Assembly: GCF_018127785.1 (NCBI RefSeq)
Contig: NZ_CP072389.1
Location: forward strand, 1,240,001-1,304,000
From: Prevotella scopos JCM 17725
GTDB lineage: Bacteria; Bacteroidota; Bacteroidia; Bacteroidales; Bacteroidaceae
Direction: 5' to 3'
Length of the DNA stretch: 64,000 bases
The notes under the pieces were generated by a model, which was given only the letters and a program-made list of their open reading frames with translations, was not told the origin of the DNA and searched no databases. Positions 28,916 through 37,957 of this stretch are shown piece by piece; positions within the stretch are counted from its first letter, which is position 1, and each line of letters opens with the position of its first letter. The translations under genes and the position numbers were made by a program.

Positions 28916-31105
28916 TTAGTTGCCTAATTCTAACTGATTTTTTACGAGGTTATAGTATGCACCCCGCTTTGCTGTGAGTGCTTCGTGGTTGCCAATTTCT
29001 ACCACCTTGCCTTTATCCAATACCACTATCTGATCAGCATTCTTCACCGTACTTAGGCGGTGTGCCACGATAACCACCGTCTTGCCTTTGTAGAACTCAT
29101 CAAGATGTTCTACTATCATACGCTCATTGTTGGCATCGAGCGAGTTGGTGGCTTCGTCAAGAAAGATATAGTCGGGATTCTTATACACTGCCCTTGCTAT
29201 CAGGATACGCTGTTTCTGTCCTTGACTCAAACCAACGCCATCGCGACCGATCTTAGTGTTGTATTTTAAGGGCAGTCCCATTGCATAGTCATGAATACAA
29301 GCTATTTCAGCAGCTTTCTGCAATCGCTCCTTGTCAATCTCGCCGTCATCTACGGCAATGTTCCTTGCTATACTCTCGGAGAATATCACACCGTCTTGCA
29401 TCACCACGCCACATTGCCTGCGCCACCATTTCTTATTAAGTGCGTTTACATCTGTTCCGCCAATAGTTATTTGACCTCCCAATACGGGGTAATAGCCTAA
29501 CATGAGTTTGATGAGCGTTGTTTTACCGCTGCCCGATGCGCCCACAATGGCTGTTACCTTACCTTTGGGGATAGTGAGACTAACATCATCTATAATAGTT
29601 TTCAGTGCGTGAGGGTCGTATTTGAAGTTTACGTTTTCAAGGTCTATGCCTTCGTTTTCTTCTTTCACTGCTGTTTCCAATCCTTGCTTTCCGTTCTCAT
29701 CATCCATACGGTGGATTTCATTGATACGTTCAAGGCTTATCTTTACATCCTGCACCGAATAGAAGAAACTCATCAACTGCTCGACAGGTGAGTTGAGTTG
29801 CCCAATGATATACTGCACGGCAAGCATCATACCCAGCGTGAGTTGTCCATGAATGACGGCTGTTGCTGCGACCACCGTGATGACGATGTTTTTCAGTTCA
29901 TTGATGAAGATGCTGCCTGCCTCTTGTGTCTGTTGGAGTTTCAACGATTTCATCTGCACTCCAAAGAGGTCTGCCTGCACGTCCTCCCATTCCCAGCGTC
30001 TGCGCTGCTCGCAGTCTTGGAGCTTTATCTCCTGCATGGAGGTGATAAACTCGTAGGTCTTGTTGTTGTTGATGGCTTGCTGCTCAAAGAGTTCGTAGTC
30101 AAGTACCTTTCTGCGCCTGAGGAAGAGTGCAAGCCAACCGCCATAAAGCAGACTGCCGAGCATGAAGATGGCAAAGACGAGCCAATTATAGGATAGCAGT
30201 ACGATGCTGAACACCACAAAGGTGAAGAGTGAGAACACGATACTGAGCGTCTGTTGCGTCAGAAACGTGTTCACCCTACTGTGGTCGCCCATACGCTGCA
30301 TGAGGTCGCCCATCAGTTTGGTATCGAAGAATGACATCGGCAGCTTTAAGAGCTTGATGAAGAAGTCGCTTACCAATGAGATGTTGATGCGCAGCGAGAT
30401 GTGCAGCAACAGCCAACGGCGAATAAAGTCGATGGCAGTACGGCTCACGGTAAGCATCAGTTGTCCTAAGAGTATCAGCCATATAAAACCGATATTCTGG
30501 TTTTTGATGCCCACATCCACGATAGACTGGGTGAGGAAAGGCAGAATAAGCTGTAACAAACTGCCCACGAGCAAACCTAAGACAATCTGCCCGAAGTACT
30601 TGCGATATTGCTTGATGTAGCCAAAGAGGAATCTGAACGAGCGTTCCTCTGTTGGCTGTTCCTCCATCTGCTTTTCATAAAATGCTGGTGTGGGTTCCAA
30701 GAACATGACTATTCCTTTCTCCTCACCGTCCGATTGAGTGCTGACCCAATGCTTCTTAAATACTTCGAGGTCGTATTTTACATGCCCTTTTGCAGGGTCT
30801 GCAATGTAGAATCCGTTCTTTTTAACTTTGTATAGTACAACAAAATGATTTTGGTTCCAATGGAGTAAGCAAGGATAATTTATGTCTTTTATTTGATACA
30901 AGCTTGCTTTTCCACATAGCACATCAAAACCTAAGGCTTCTGCCAATTGTTTTAAAGCCTGCATTGAAACACCCTCATTGGTTATAGTACAGGTATTTGA
31001 TAGAGTTTCAAATGAACACTTTCTACCATAATACTTACAGACCATAGCCATGCAGGCAATCCCACACTGCATGGCGTCATGTTGCCTATAAAAATAAAAG
31101 GACAT
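28916..31105 (-). CDS. C39-peptidase ABC transporter (leader-cleaving exporter) of RiPP system 1
   Basis: 729 residues with three parts. The N-terminal C39 cysteine protease has Q8 and catalytic C14 in RQHDAMQCGIAC, His in NQNHFVVLY and Asp in IADPAKG. Six membrane helices follow at about residues 165-440. The C-terminal ATPase has Walker A GASGSGKTT, signature LSQGQKQR and Walker B IFLDEATNSLD. Such exporters cut after a Gly-Gly leader and pump the core peptide into the periplasm, matching the KGG site of the precursor at 36425-36604. The gene directly abuts the barrel gene. Confidence 0.95.
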   Translation of the reverse strand: MSFYFYRQHDAMQCGIACMAMVCKYYGRKCSFETLSNTCTITNEGVSMQALKQLAEALGFDVLCGKASLYQIKDINYPCLLHWNQNHFVVLYKVKKNGFYIADPAKGHVKYDLEVFKKHWVSTQSDGEEKGIVMFLEPTPAFYEKQMEEQPTEERSFRFLFGYIKQYRKYFGQIVLGLLVGSLLQLILPFLTQSIVDVGIKNQNIGFIWLILLGQLMLTVSRTAIDFIRRWLLLHISLRINISLVSDFFIKLLKLPMSFFDTKLMGDLMQRMGDHSRVNTFLTQQTLSIVFSLFTFVVFSIVLLSYNWLVFAIFMLGSLLYGGWLALFLRRRKVLDYELFEQQAINNNKTYEFITSMQEIKLQDCEQRRRWEWEDVQADLFGVQMKSLKLQQTQEAGSIFINELKNIVITVVAATAVIHGQLTLGMMLAVQYIIGQLNSPVEQLMSFFYSVQDVKISLERINEIHRMDDENGKQGLETAVKEENEGIDLENVNFKYDPHALKTIIDDVSLTIPKGKVTAIVGASGSGKTTLIKLMLGYYPVLGGQITIGGTDVNALNKKWWRRQCGVVMQDGVIFSESIARNIAVDDGEIDKERLQKAAEIACIHDYAMGLPLKYNTKIGRDGVGLSQGQKQRILIARAVYKNPDYIFLDEATNSLDANNERMIVEHLDEFYKGKTVVIVAHRLSTVKNADQIVVLDKGKVVEIGNHEALTAKRGAYYNLVKNQLELGN

Positions 31106-33379
31106 TTATTTTGCTGTGTTGTATTTGGTAAGACCGGAGTCGTTGTCTCTATTATTAATGTTTTTACCCAGATGCCTTCGTGAATTGCCTTTTGACAAAG
31201 AATAGACGAAAGTCAGTGCCACAAGATTTTTGAAATTACCCCATCGGGTCTTTTCTACGAAATGGAATGAAGGAGTGTCCGCATAAATCCTGGAAGGATC
31301 GGGATTGTAAATGAACATGGCACCCACGGTGATTGCACCTAATTTATAGGTAAGGGATGCGTTCGCATTATACCCAATCTTCTCAAAGACATCACCTTCA
31401 ACAGTGGTCATCGGTAGATTGTGGTTGGTAATGAACTGCCACTTGCCTGCCACCACCTGACAAGAGATTCCGACATTGTTCAGATTGTGGTTGACACGCT
31501 GATTAGGCGTATTGTATTTGGAAGACAGATAGTTATAGTAAGGCTGCAAAGTTAGCCAGGAGAAAGGTCTGCAACTCAGAACAAGCGATGCGCCATACTC
31601 GTTGACATGGCGGATGCCCACAATCTGGTTCACGAAGTCCGAACCGTCAGCGGAAACAACTGTCATATTCTTGCTGGGATAGTAGGCATGGCTGACGGAA
31701 GGTTTGACAAACCAGATATTATTGGCCGACGCATACTGGAAGCTAAGTTCGGTGCGGTAGAAATGGTAGGGCTTCAGACTGCTGTTGCCTTGTAGATAGA
31801 ATCGTTCATCCACGACGGTACGACTATCTGTGAGCTGACCGACGTTAGGAACCGCAGATGCTATGGACGACGTCAGGCGTAGCGAACTGTGTTTGTGCAG
31901 CTGGTAATTAAGAGAAACAGAAGGCCGCATAAGGATGTAGTTGGCTATTGCCTTCGTCGCAGTTCTATATCGGTTGTTCTCCACACCGATTCCCAGGTTG
32001 TAGGACAATGCCCCCCATTGATTGGTGTAGTCGGCGTATAGGTATTCCTTTTGCGTATTCACTGTCGACAAATTGGATGCCCCGTCTGTCTGACGCAGGT
32101 TTTTGTATTGATAGTAGGCTCCTATCTGTATATTTCCCTGCCACAGTTTGTCAGTATAAAGTGCTTCTGCTATTAGCGAGTAAGACTTGTTGTCGACGAC
32201 GTTGGTAAACGTTCCCGTTCCCGAGGTGTTTGTTAGATTATTGTTCGAATTGGATTTGAAATAAGTGTTCACCACATTGACCGACAGACTGTTGCCTTTA
32301 CGGAAGGTGTGTCCGAAGTAGATGTTGGCCGATATGGATGAAAAGTCACTTTGAAGCCTTCTGTGGTTGGCATCTTCCAATGTACCCGTCCGCAAGAGCT
32401 GTTGACTGTATTGCTGGGTAGCCGGAAACTTACGATATTCTAAAGTGATATTGAAAAGGTTGCTGTTTTGGAAACGCTGATAGAATAATTGTCCTATGTG
32501 GTAGGTACCAGTGTATTTACCCGACAGACCCTTGTAATCGTTCGTCACATCCGGATAGACATAACGGTTTTCCATGGTGTTCCGGTCAAGATGTCTGTAG
32601 TCCAGAAAATATGCCGCAGACACCTTGTTGAGCGAATCGCTATAACTGGTGGAAATCAAGTTGGTACCATATCCTGTGGTGATACTGTTTTTGGTGTCGA
32701 GATATAGTGAATAGTGCCTTTTGTTGGTGCGCTTAGTCGCTACATCTAATACAGCACCTATCTTCTCATGCGCAAACCTTGCAGGCGGATTGGAATAGTA
32801 GTGCAGGGTCTTTATTTCGTCGGCTTTGAGCAGCATCAGTTCACGTACCGACCTCCTGATTCCATCAATCAGCACCAAGACAATTTTACCATCTGCCGTC
32901 AGCAGTTCACCGCTGTTTGTTGAAAGTCTGAATTGCGGCAGGCTACTGATGGCCTCCAAAGCGTTGTTTCCCATCTGTCTGGCACGCCTGTCTAACAGGA
33001 TGATGTCTGCGTTGCCGAAGCTTCTTAGCCCTTGAGCCGACACAGTGACCTCTGAAAGGTTCTGTATGCTTTCTGTCAGCTTGACCACTCCGACATCGCC
33101 ACGCTTGCACGTTAGCTGTTGTGGCCGATACCCTAAACAAGAGAATTTCAACAGGAACTGTCCGTCTTCGTCTACATTCAAACTGAAGGTTCCTTTTGAA
33201 TCCGTCAACGTGTGAGCAATGGCTGCCGTGTCAGATAAGCTGGCCAATACGCAGTCAACGCCGGCTAATGGACAGCCAGACGGATCGGTCACCGTACCGT
33301 ATATCCTGTTCTGTGCGTTGCTGCTTATCAACGAGACTACAAAGGCAAACCATAACGTTGTGAAAATTCTTGCCACCAT
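31106..33379 (-). CDS. outer-membrane beta-barrel with carboxypeptidase-regulatory domain, RiPP system 1
   Basis: 757 residues: signal peptide (FVVSLISSNAQ), a carboxypeptidase-regulatory-like domain (RIYGTVTDPSGCPLAGVDC ... FSCLGYRPQQL), a plug-like region (NALEAISSLPQFRLS, VLVLIDGIRR) and a long barrel. This is a TonB-receptor-like protein in the middle of a peptide biosynthesis and export operon. The likely job is moving the mature peptide across the outer membrane or taking up a related ligand; neither is proven. Gaps to neighbours are 8 bases or less, so it is in one operon. Confidence 0.85.
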   Translation of the reverse strand: MVARIFTTLWFAFVVSLISSNAQNRIYGTVTDPSGCPLAGVDCVLASLSDTAAIAHTLTDSKGTFSLNVDEDGQFLLKFSCLGYRPQQLTCKRGDVGVVKLTESIQNLSEVTVSAQGLRSFGNADIILLDRRARQMGNNALEAISSLPQFRLSTNSGELLTADGKIVLVLIDGIRRSVRELMLLKADEIKTLHYYSNPPARFAHEKIGAVLDVATKRTNKRHYSLYLDTKNSITTGYGTNLISTSYSDSLNKVSAAYFLDYRHLDRNTMENRYVYPDVTNDYKGLSGKYTGTYHIGQLFYQRFQNSNLFNITLEYRKFPATQQYSQQLLRTGTLEDANHRRLQSDFSSISANIYFGHTFRKGNSLSVNVVNTYFKSNSNNNLTNTSGTGTFTNVVDNKSYSLIAEALYTDKLWQGNIQIGAYYQYKNLRQTDGASNLSTVNTQKEYLYADYTNQWGALSYNLGIGVENNRYRTATKAIANYILMRPSVSLNYQLHKHSSLRLTSSIASAVPNVGQLTDSRTVVDERFYLQGNSSLKPYHFYRTELSFQYASANNIWFVKPSVSHAYYPSKNMTVVSADGSDFVNQIVGIRHVNEYGASLVLSCRPFSWLTLQPYYNYLSSKYNTPNQRVNHNLNNVGISCQVVAGKWQFITNHNLPMTTVEGDVFEKIGYNANASLTYKLGAITVGAMFIYNPDPSRIYADTPSFHFVEKTRWGNFKNLVALTFVYSLSKGNSRRHLGKNINNRDNDSGLTKYNTAK

Positions 33380-33387
33380 AATATAAA

Positions 33388-34665
33388 TTATTTACACATT
33401 GAATCAATGTAATTTACCATCGAATCTTCCAAATTGATATCCATTCCATCGAATTTACACGCATTTACATATTCATTATCCCTTGGACACACCCCCATAC
33501 AAATTGGAAGTTGTTTGCATTGTAAGCACCGTTTATTCTCAAAGGATTTCACCTCATATTTTCTGATAAAATCCATGTTCCAAGAAATAGAACCATCGTT
33601 TTGAATAATGCCATGAGTTTTGTTCTCATACAAATCATTGCATGCCGTACATTTTATAACATCACCATTAAAATTAATGGCATTATAATACTTACGACTA
33701 GCGTAACATGGAACGAAGTTTGTGATAACGTCCAGACGTATTGTGTTATAACCAGATTGTTCAAATAAATTAAGAAGTTCTCCGATGTCTTTATATCTAT
33801 CTTTCCTTACCTTTTCTTGCCATACTTTTTTGGGGGTAATCGTTATTCTTCCCCGATTAGCCATTGTAATGTGATGGTTGATTTGATCTACTATTTCATA
33901 ATTTAGATTCTCGTCAGTATAGTTAATTCTCAATAGAATATTAACAGCCTTTGTATTGCTGAGCAATTGGTTGATGTTGTTTAGAACATGATCGAATGCA
34001 GAATCACAACCTTTCTGATATTTTACTTTATCATGGTTCTGTTTGGGTCCATCTAATGTAATATGAAACCGCGTCATGCCAAGTTTTTGAATTAATGGAA
34101 TGTTTTTGGGGAAAATGAAGTAACCATTTGATGTAGCTGTTGTTGAATATTTTACACCTTTTTTCTCACATTCTTTTTGTGCGAATTCACATATTGGCTT
34201 TATAATTTGTTTTAAGTACATTAACGGTTCACCACCAAACCATTCGATTTGAAGTGATTCTATATTCTGTACATCAATCATATATTTGATGTGTGTCATC
34301 ACATTCTCCATTGTACTCTTCGACATTCTTGAAGGTATATGATTTTGTATGCAATACCAACATTTAAAGTTGCAATCCAAGGTTGGTAGAATGATTAACA
34401 GATAGTTCTTCTTGTTTACTGAATCACAATATCTTTTCCTAATTATTGAAAGCTCATCAGTATTATCCGGCACAATGAAACCACTTGCTGATAGCTTGTC
34501 TTTTAGAACTTTAGGGATGAACTCAATTCTTTCTTTGTCTGTGAGTAGCCTCTCTATTTTTAACCCTAAATCCTTGGGAAGCTTAAAATAAGTGTGTTCA
34601 AGCCCATTGTACCAATAAGATTGGTTATTTTGGTATATTATATAGTTATAATTACTTGCTTTCAT
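33388..34665 (-). CDS. radical SAM/SPASM peptide-modifying enzyme of RiPP system 1
   Basis: 425 residues. The radical-SAM motif CNFKCWYC (C98, C102, C105) binds the catalytic 4Fe-4S cluster. GGEPL and the C-terminal SPASM cysteines (CYASRKYY, IKCTACND, CLQCKQLPICMGVCP) hold auxiliary clusters. The N-terminal 80 residues resemble a peptide-recognition domain. Such enzymes install thioether or C-C crosslinks in ribosomal peptides. The presumed substrate is the Cys-containing precursor at 36425-36604, now 1.7 kb away because an IS1380 copy is inserted 6 bases before this start codon. The native promoter or leader is therefore lost, and expression may depend on the IS. Confidence 0.9.
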   Translation of the reverse strand: MKASNYNYIIYQNNQSYWYNGLEHTYFKLPKDLGLKIERLLTDKERIEFIPKVLKDKLSASGFIVPDNTDELSIIRKRYCDSVNKKNYLLIILPTLDCNFKCWYCIQNHIPSRMSKSTMENVMTHIKYMIDVQNIESLQIEWFGGEPLMYLKQIIKPICEFAQKECEKKGVKYSTTATSNGYFIFPKNIPLIQKLGMTRFHITLDGPKQNHDKVKYQKGCDSAFDHVLNNINQLLSNTKAVNILLRINYTDENLNYEIVDQINHHITMANRGRITITPKKVWQEKVRKDRYKDIGELLNLFEQSGYNTIRLDVITNFVPCYASRKYYNAINFNGDVIKCTACNDLYENKTHGIIQNDGSISWNMDFIRKYEVKSFENKRCLQCKQLPICMGVCPRDNEYVNACKFDGMDINLEDSMVNYIDSMCK

Positions 34666-34671
34666 ATATTA

Positions 34672-36273
34672 CCTTAATTCCGCAGCATAAATTCTTGTGA
34701 GAACTCCAAGTGTCTGAGAAACAAAGTTCTCAAAACACTTGGATATGTCAGAAATTTCACCTATCTTGGTGCTGCGAACATAACAAGTAAGCAAAAAACT
34801 GACATGACAAAGATAGCTATTAAAAACGAGAATATCACTTCTTTCGGAGGAATTTATCACATTATGGACGTTTTCTCAAAGTTAGGCTTTGAAAAACTTA
34901 CCGAATCTGTATTGGGTAAACGTGGAAGTAGCGGCAAAGCATTCAGCCATGGAAGTATTTTCGGCTCTCTCTTCTTCAGTTACCTTTGTGGTGGAGAATG
35001 CCTTGAGGACATCAATGTGCTTATAGGACAGTTCAAGCAGAGACCTGATACGCTATTACCCGGTGCCGACACTGTAGGGCGCGGACTAAAGGAGCTTGCT
35101 GAAGAGAACATTATCTATAAGAGCGAAACCTCCGACAAGTCGTATAGTTTCAATACGGCACAGAAGTTGAATACCTTACTTTTACGAATGATACGGAGGA
35201 TGAGGCTTATAAAGGTGGGTAGTCATGTTGACTTAGACTTTGACCATCAGTTTATTCCAGCCCACAAGTTCGATGCAAAGTATTCCTACAAGCTGGATTT
35301 TGGCTATTTCCCTGGTTGGGCTTCCATCGGGGGAATCATAGTCGGAGGTGAGAATCGTGACGGAAACACCAATGTGAGATTCCATCAAGAAGACACGCTC
35401 TGTCGCATTATGGACCGTGTAACCTCAGAACTTGGTGTGGTAATAGAGCGTTTCCGTGCTGATTGTGGGTCGTTCTCAAAGGAAATCATCCAAACCGTAG
35501 AGTCGCGCTGCAACACGTTCTATATACGTGCAGCCAACTGTGGCAGTCGCTATGAGAACTTCCGACAGTTGAAAGAATGGAAAGGCGTTGAGCTTGGCTA
35601 CGAGAAATGCGATGTCACCTCCATCAGCATAGACAACCTCATCGAAGGTAAGTCATACAGGCTTGTCGTACAGCGTAGTCCTTTGAAAGACAAGGATGGC
35701 AAGCAACAGACGGATATGTTCGGAGTAATATACACATACCGCTGTATCCTCACCAATAACTGGATGTCTACCGAGAAAGACATCATTACATTTTATAATG
35801 AGCGTGGAGCAAGCGAAAAGAACTTCGATATACAGAACAATGACTTTGGCTGGTCGCATCTGCCCTTTTCCTTTATGGCTGAGAATATGGTTTTCATGAT
35901 GGTTACCGCCATGCTGAAGAACTTATATATCTATCTCGTCCGTCATATCAGCGAAAAGGTCAAGCCATTGAAAAAGACAAGCAGGCTGAAAGCCTTTATC
36001 CTACATTTTGTCAGCGTGCCAGCAAAATGGGTGCGCACTGGAAGGCAGAACGTTCTGAACCTATATACAAATAAAACCTACTACTCTGAAGTCTTCCTTG
36101 AATAAACAGTATTTCTTTGTGGTTATCATATTCCCCATTGGTTTGGGTGGGGGATTTCATGTCTATGCAAGAACCAAGAACCCCAGAAAATCCCCATATC
36201 AATGGATAAACCCCAAAAATGTCACTTCAATATATAAAAGTACCTCACAAGGAATAATGCTGCGGAATTGAGG
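34672..36273 (+). mobile_element. IS1380-family insertion sequence, copy 1
   Basis: 1602 bp with terminal inverted repeats CCTTAATTCCGCAGCAT (34672 onward) and ATGCTGCGGAATTGAGG (to 36273). The flanks are direct repeats TATTA (34667-34671 and 36274-36278), so the insertion site is exact. It carries one transposase gene and lies between the system 1 precursor and the radical SAM gene. Confidence 0.92.
34804..36105 (+). CDS. IS1380-family transposase, copy 1
   Basis: 433 residues, intact. DDE-type features of the family are visible: VDLDFDHQFIP, GNTNVRFHQEDTL, RFRADCGSFS and the C-terminal FYNERGASEKNFD and WSHLPFSFMAENM. It is about 60% like copy 2 at 48224-49510 by eye, so the two are related but not the same element. 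It is oriented opposite to the RiPP operon it interrupts. Confidence 0.95.
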   Translation: MTKIAIKNENITSFGGIYHIMDVFSKLGFEKLTESVLGKRGSSGKAFSHGSIFGSLFFSYLCGGECLEDINVLIGQFKQRPDTLLPGADTVGRGLKELAEENIIYKSETSDKSYSFNTAQKLNTLLLRMIRRMRLIKVGSHVDLDFDHQFIPAHKFDAKYSYKLDFGYFPGWASIGGIIVGGENRDGNTNVRFHQEDTLCRIMDRVTSELGVVIERFRADCGSFSKEIIQTVESRCNTFYIRAANCGSRYENFRQLKEWKGVELGYEKCDVTSISIDNLIEGKSYRLVVQRSPLKDKDGKQQTDMFGVIYTYRCILTNNWMSTEKDIITFYNERGASEKNFDIQNNDFGWSHLPFSFMAENMVFMMVTAMLKNLYIYLVRHISEKVKPLKKTSRLKAFILHFVSVPAKWVRTGRQNVLNLYTNKTYYSEVFLE

Positions 36274-36302
36274 TATTACAATACTTAATTAACATCCCGT
36301 AA

Positions 36303-36350
36303 AAAAATAAAAGAGCCATATCAAGTATGGTAATGAACGATATGGCTCTT
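36303..36350 (-). terminator. terminator or attenuator after the system 1 precursor gene
   Basis: AAGAGCCATATC (36311-36322) pairs with GATATGGCTCTT (36339-36350) with a 16-base loop, followed on the minus strand by a T-rich run. It lies 75 bases after the precursor stop and before the enzyme genes. This arrangement would give high precursor and lower enzyme transcript levels. Nothing else is recognised in 36279-36424. Confidence 0.8.
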
Positions 36351-36424
36351 AAAGTGTTGAAGTTTCATTATCATCTACCACGAAATACCTTCAGGTACAC
36401 GTTGAAATGATGTAGAACTGTTCA

Positions 36425-36604
36425 TTAAGCATGTTGTACCCCCGGTTGAGATTGATCTGTCACAATAATAACATCACATCCGCATCCGGCAACATTGTTA
36501 GAACATCCTGTCTGAGAGGCTGCCATTTCAGAAGCTCCACCCTTGACTTCAAGCGACTCCATTAAGGATAATTCCTCAACTGAAAAAAGTTTTTGGTTTT
36601 TCAT
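36425..36604 (-). CDS. RiPP precursor peptide with double-Gly leader (system 1)
   Basis: 59 residues: leader MKNQKLFSVEELSLMESLEV ending KGG at residues 21-23, then a 36-residue core with Cys at 34, 41 and 43 (TGCSNNVAGCGCDVIIV). The leader is hydrophobic/acidic with a Gly-Gly cleavage site, as in the Bacteroidales GG natural-product precursors. A promoter lies 57 bases upstream and a stem-loop terminator downstream. The cognate C39 exporter and radical SAM enzyme are on the same strand. The likely product is a crosslinked, Cys-containing peptide of up to 36 residues; activity is unknown. It is too short for ordinary gene calling. Confidence 0.85.
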   Translation of the reverse strand: MKNQKLFSVEELSLMESLEVKGGASEMAASQTGCSNNVAGCGCDVIIVTDQSQPGVQHA

Positions 36605-36660
36605 TTAATGTAACATTTAATCGCCTTCTTACTGCTTCAGGCATTGCATTCTTTTGTCGT

Positions 36661-36691
36661 CAAAATTAGAAAAATATATAGTTGAGTTCAA
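36661..36691 (-). promoter_or_regulatory. promoter of RiPP system 1 precursor
   Basis: On the minus strand TTG at 36691-36689 and TAATTTTG at 36668-36661, 20 bases apart, an exact Bacteroidetes promoter. The leader RNA would be about 50 bases. Confidence 0.85.
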
Positions 36692-36708
36692 ATAATTTCG
36701 ATGTTTTC

Positions 36709-36739
36709 TTGCAGGTTTCCTTGCAAAATCATACTTTTG
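36709..36739 (+). promoter_or_regulatory. divergent promoter of the LuxR-type regulator
   Basis: TTG at 36709-36711 and TACTTTTG at 36732-36739 with a 20-base spacer, 72 bases before the regulator start. It is back-to-back with the precursor promoter; only 17 bases separate the two -33 boxes, so one bound protein could control both. Confidence 0.85.
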
Positions 36740-36810
36740 TATGATAATATATAATCTTTCATGTAACATTATATAGTCAAAAAACGTGAACACGTAAAAA
36801 ACTCCATAGA

Positions 36811-37218
36811 ATGACGATTTTCGATATTTTAAAAGGGTTAAAAGAGGCAGACGACAACACACAGAGTATCCGGAGTCAAGCCACCAGTGATTATTCTCCT
36901 TATATAAAAAGTGCCCAAGCTACTGATAGGCTTGGATATGGAAAAATAGTTCTGATTGATTTCTGTCAATATACTTTTCTATATATATCACCATCTATTT
37001 TTTCAACTCTACAACAAAAAAGATTTAGAGATAACGGAGGAAGAATTGATAATATACTTGATGAAAGGCAGTTAAGCTATTTGAGCAATATTCTTAAATC
37101 GTATTTCGCGTTACAAAAAAACTATGCCCGTATAGAGTCCTCTGTCTTGCATTTTGACTTTTCAATAAATACCTCTTTATGTAAGCAAATGATACATGCC
37201 TCGTTGACCCCTTGTTTA
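36811..37218 (+). pseudogene. LuxR-type regulator, 5' part (sensor-like domain), interrupted
   Basis: 136 codons before the 148-bp element at 37219, which adds the tail VMIKK and a stop. The sequence (KIVLIDFCQYTFLYISPSIFS, SYLSNILKSYFALQKNY) looks PAS-like, as in Bacteroidetes LuxR regulators. The missing DNA-binding half is at 49786-50121, 12.6 kb away, in the same frame. Joining the two at a single TTA gives a 247-residue protein. The gene is divergent from the system 1 precursor and probably regulated it. The truncated product has no DNA-binding domain, so direct regulation is likely lost. Confidence 0.8.
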
Positions 37219-37366
37219 GTAATGATAAAAAAATAACTTGGTATTTTTTTCTCTCTCTCCATGAAACCATATAGTTCCATTTCTGGAGTTTTTCATCAAT
37301 TGAATACACTGCTCAAGACCGATGCCTCGGCTCCGAAAATGTACCAAGTTATTTTTTAATCATTAC
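37219..37366 (+). repeat. 148-bp ISAzo13-derived miniature element, copy 1
   Basis: Ends GTAATGAT...ATCATTAC with about 25-bp inverted repeats (including ATAACTTGGTA). The left 90 bases match the transposase C-terminus end of the ISAzo13-type element and the right 60 bases match its other end, so it is an internal-deletion derivative. Outer flanks are TTA and TAA. Confidence 0.9.
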
Positions 37367-37404
37367 TAAAAACAAGCTGTGGCGCTTATTTTTTTGAGAA
37401 ATCC

Positions 37405-37435
37405 TTGCATATCTCGAAGAATTTCCATATATTTG
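37405..37435 (+). promoter_or_regulatory. promoter of the TOMM precursor and cluster
   Basis: TTG at 37405-37407 and TATATTTG at 37428-37435, exact 20-base spacing, between the miniature element and the precursor. The roughly 108-base leader that follows can form small hairpins (for example CCTG...CAGG at 37483-37500). Confidence 0.85.
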
Positions 37436-37549
37436 CCACACATTATATATGTGTATTTTGTAAATGAAATATATGAAACAGTCCTGGCTGTGTAAACAGG
37501 AGCGGATACCGAAAAGCTTACGAGTAGGTTTCTTTAAAATAATACAATT

Positions 37550-37693
37550 ATGAAAACGAAAAAACTACTAAGCCACACAAATTATGCAGCTAAAGTTGTT
37601 GCTTCAGGTTGTTGCTGTAATTGCAATTCATGTTGCTGCTGCTGGTCACTTTTCTCCTCCAGTGCATCCATGGAACAGGCTGCTGTAGCCTAA
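37550..37693 (+). CDS. streptolysin-S-like TOMM precursor peptide (Cys-rich)
   Basis: 47 residues: leader MKTKKLLSHTNYAAKVVASG, then core GCCCNCNSCCCCWSLFSSS, then ASMEQAAVA. Eight Cys and five Ser fall within 20 residues, with no acidic residue in the core. This matches the plan of SagA of streptolysin S (leader ending near Gly, a CCCCC-TT-CC block, Ser/Thr-rich tail), whose Cys and Ser/Thr are turned into thiazoles and oxazoles. The leader has YAAKV, comparable to the FxxxB recognition motif known for SagA. The full modification set (E1-like, YcaO, dehydrogenase) lies just downstream. The product would be a heavily azole-modified peptide, possibly cytolytic or antibacterial; activity is inferred only. 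Confidence 0.88.
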   Translation: MKTKKLLSHTNYAAKVVASGCCCNCNSCCCCWSLFSSSASMEQAAVA

Positions 37694-37957
37694 TAGTAGC
37701 CAAATGAGTGTAGCTCGTTTTGAGTCAGCTATTCTCTAAATCATTAAAAACGAGGTTGTTGTGAAATCACACACATATACTACGATTATTAGTTTATGGT
37801 ACGATTATTCACATTTATCTGTTACGCAGAATGAGATTTTAGCAGTTATTCAAACAACTATCAAAAATCAACAAGTCTGTTTTTGAAGCCAGACTATCTT
37901 TCGATTCATCACGAAAGGAAGAAGCGGAAGATAGCTGGTTTCGATTTTACCCATTAA
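37694..37957. other. leader region between TOMM precursor and enzymes
   Basis: No credible gene. An imperfect stem-loop, CCAGACTATCTT (from 37891) with AAGATAGCTGG, could act as an attenuator between precursor and enzymes, but it lacks a strong T tract. The stretch ends at the TAA flank of miniature element copy 2. Confidence 0.4.
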
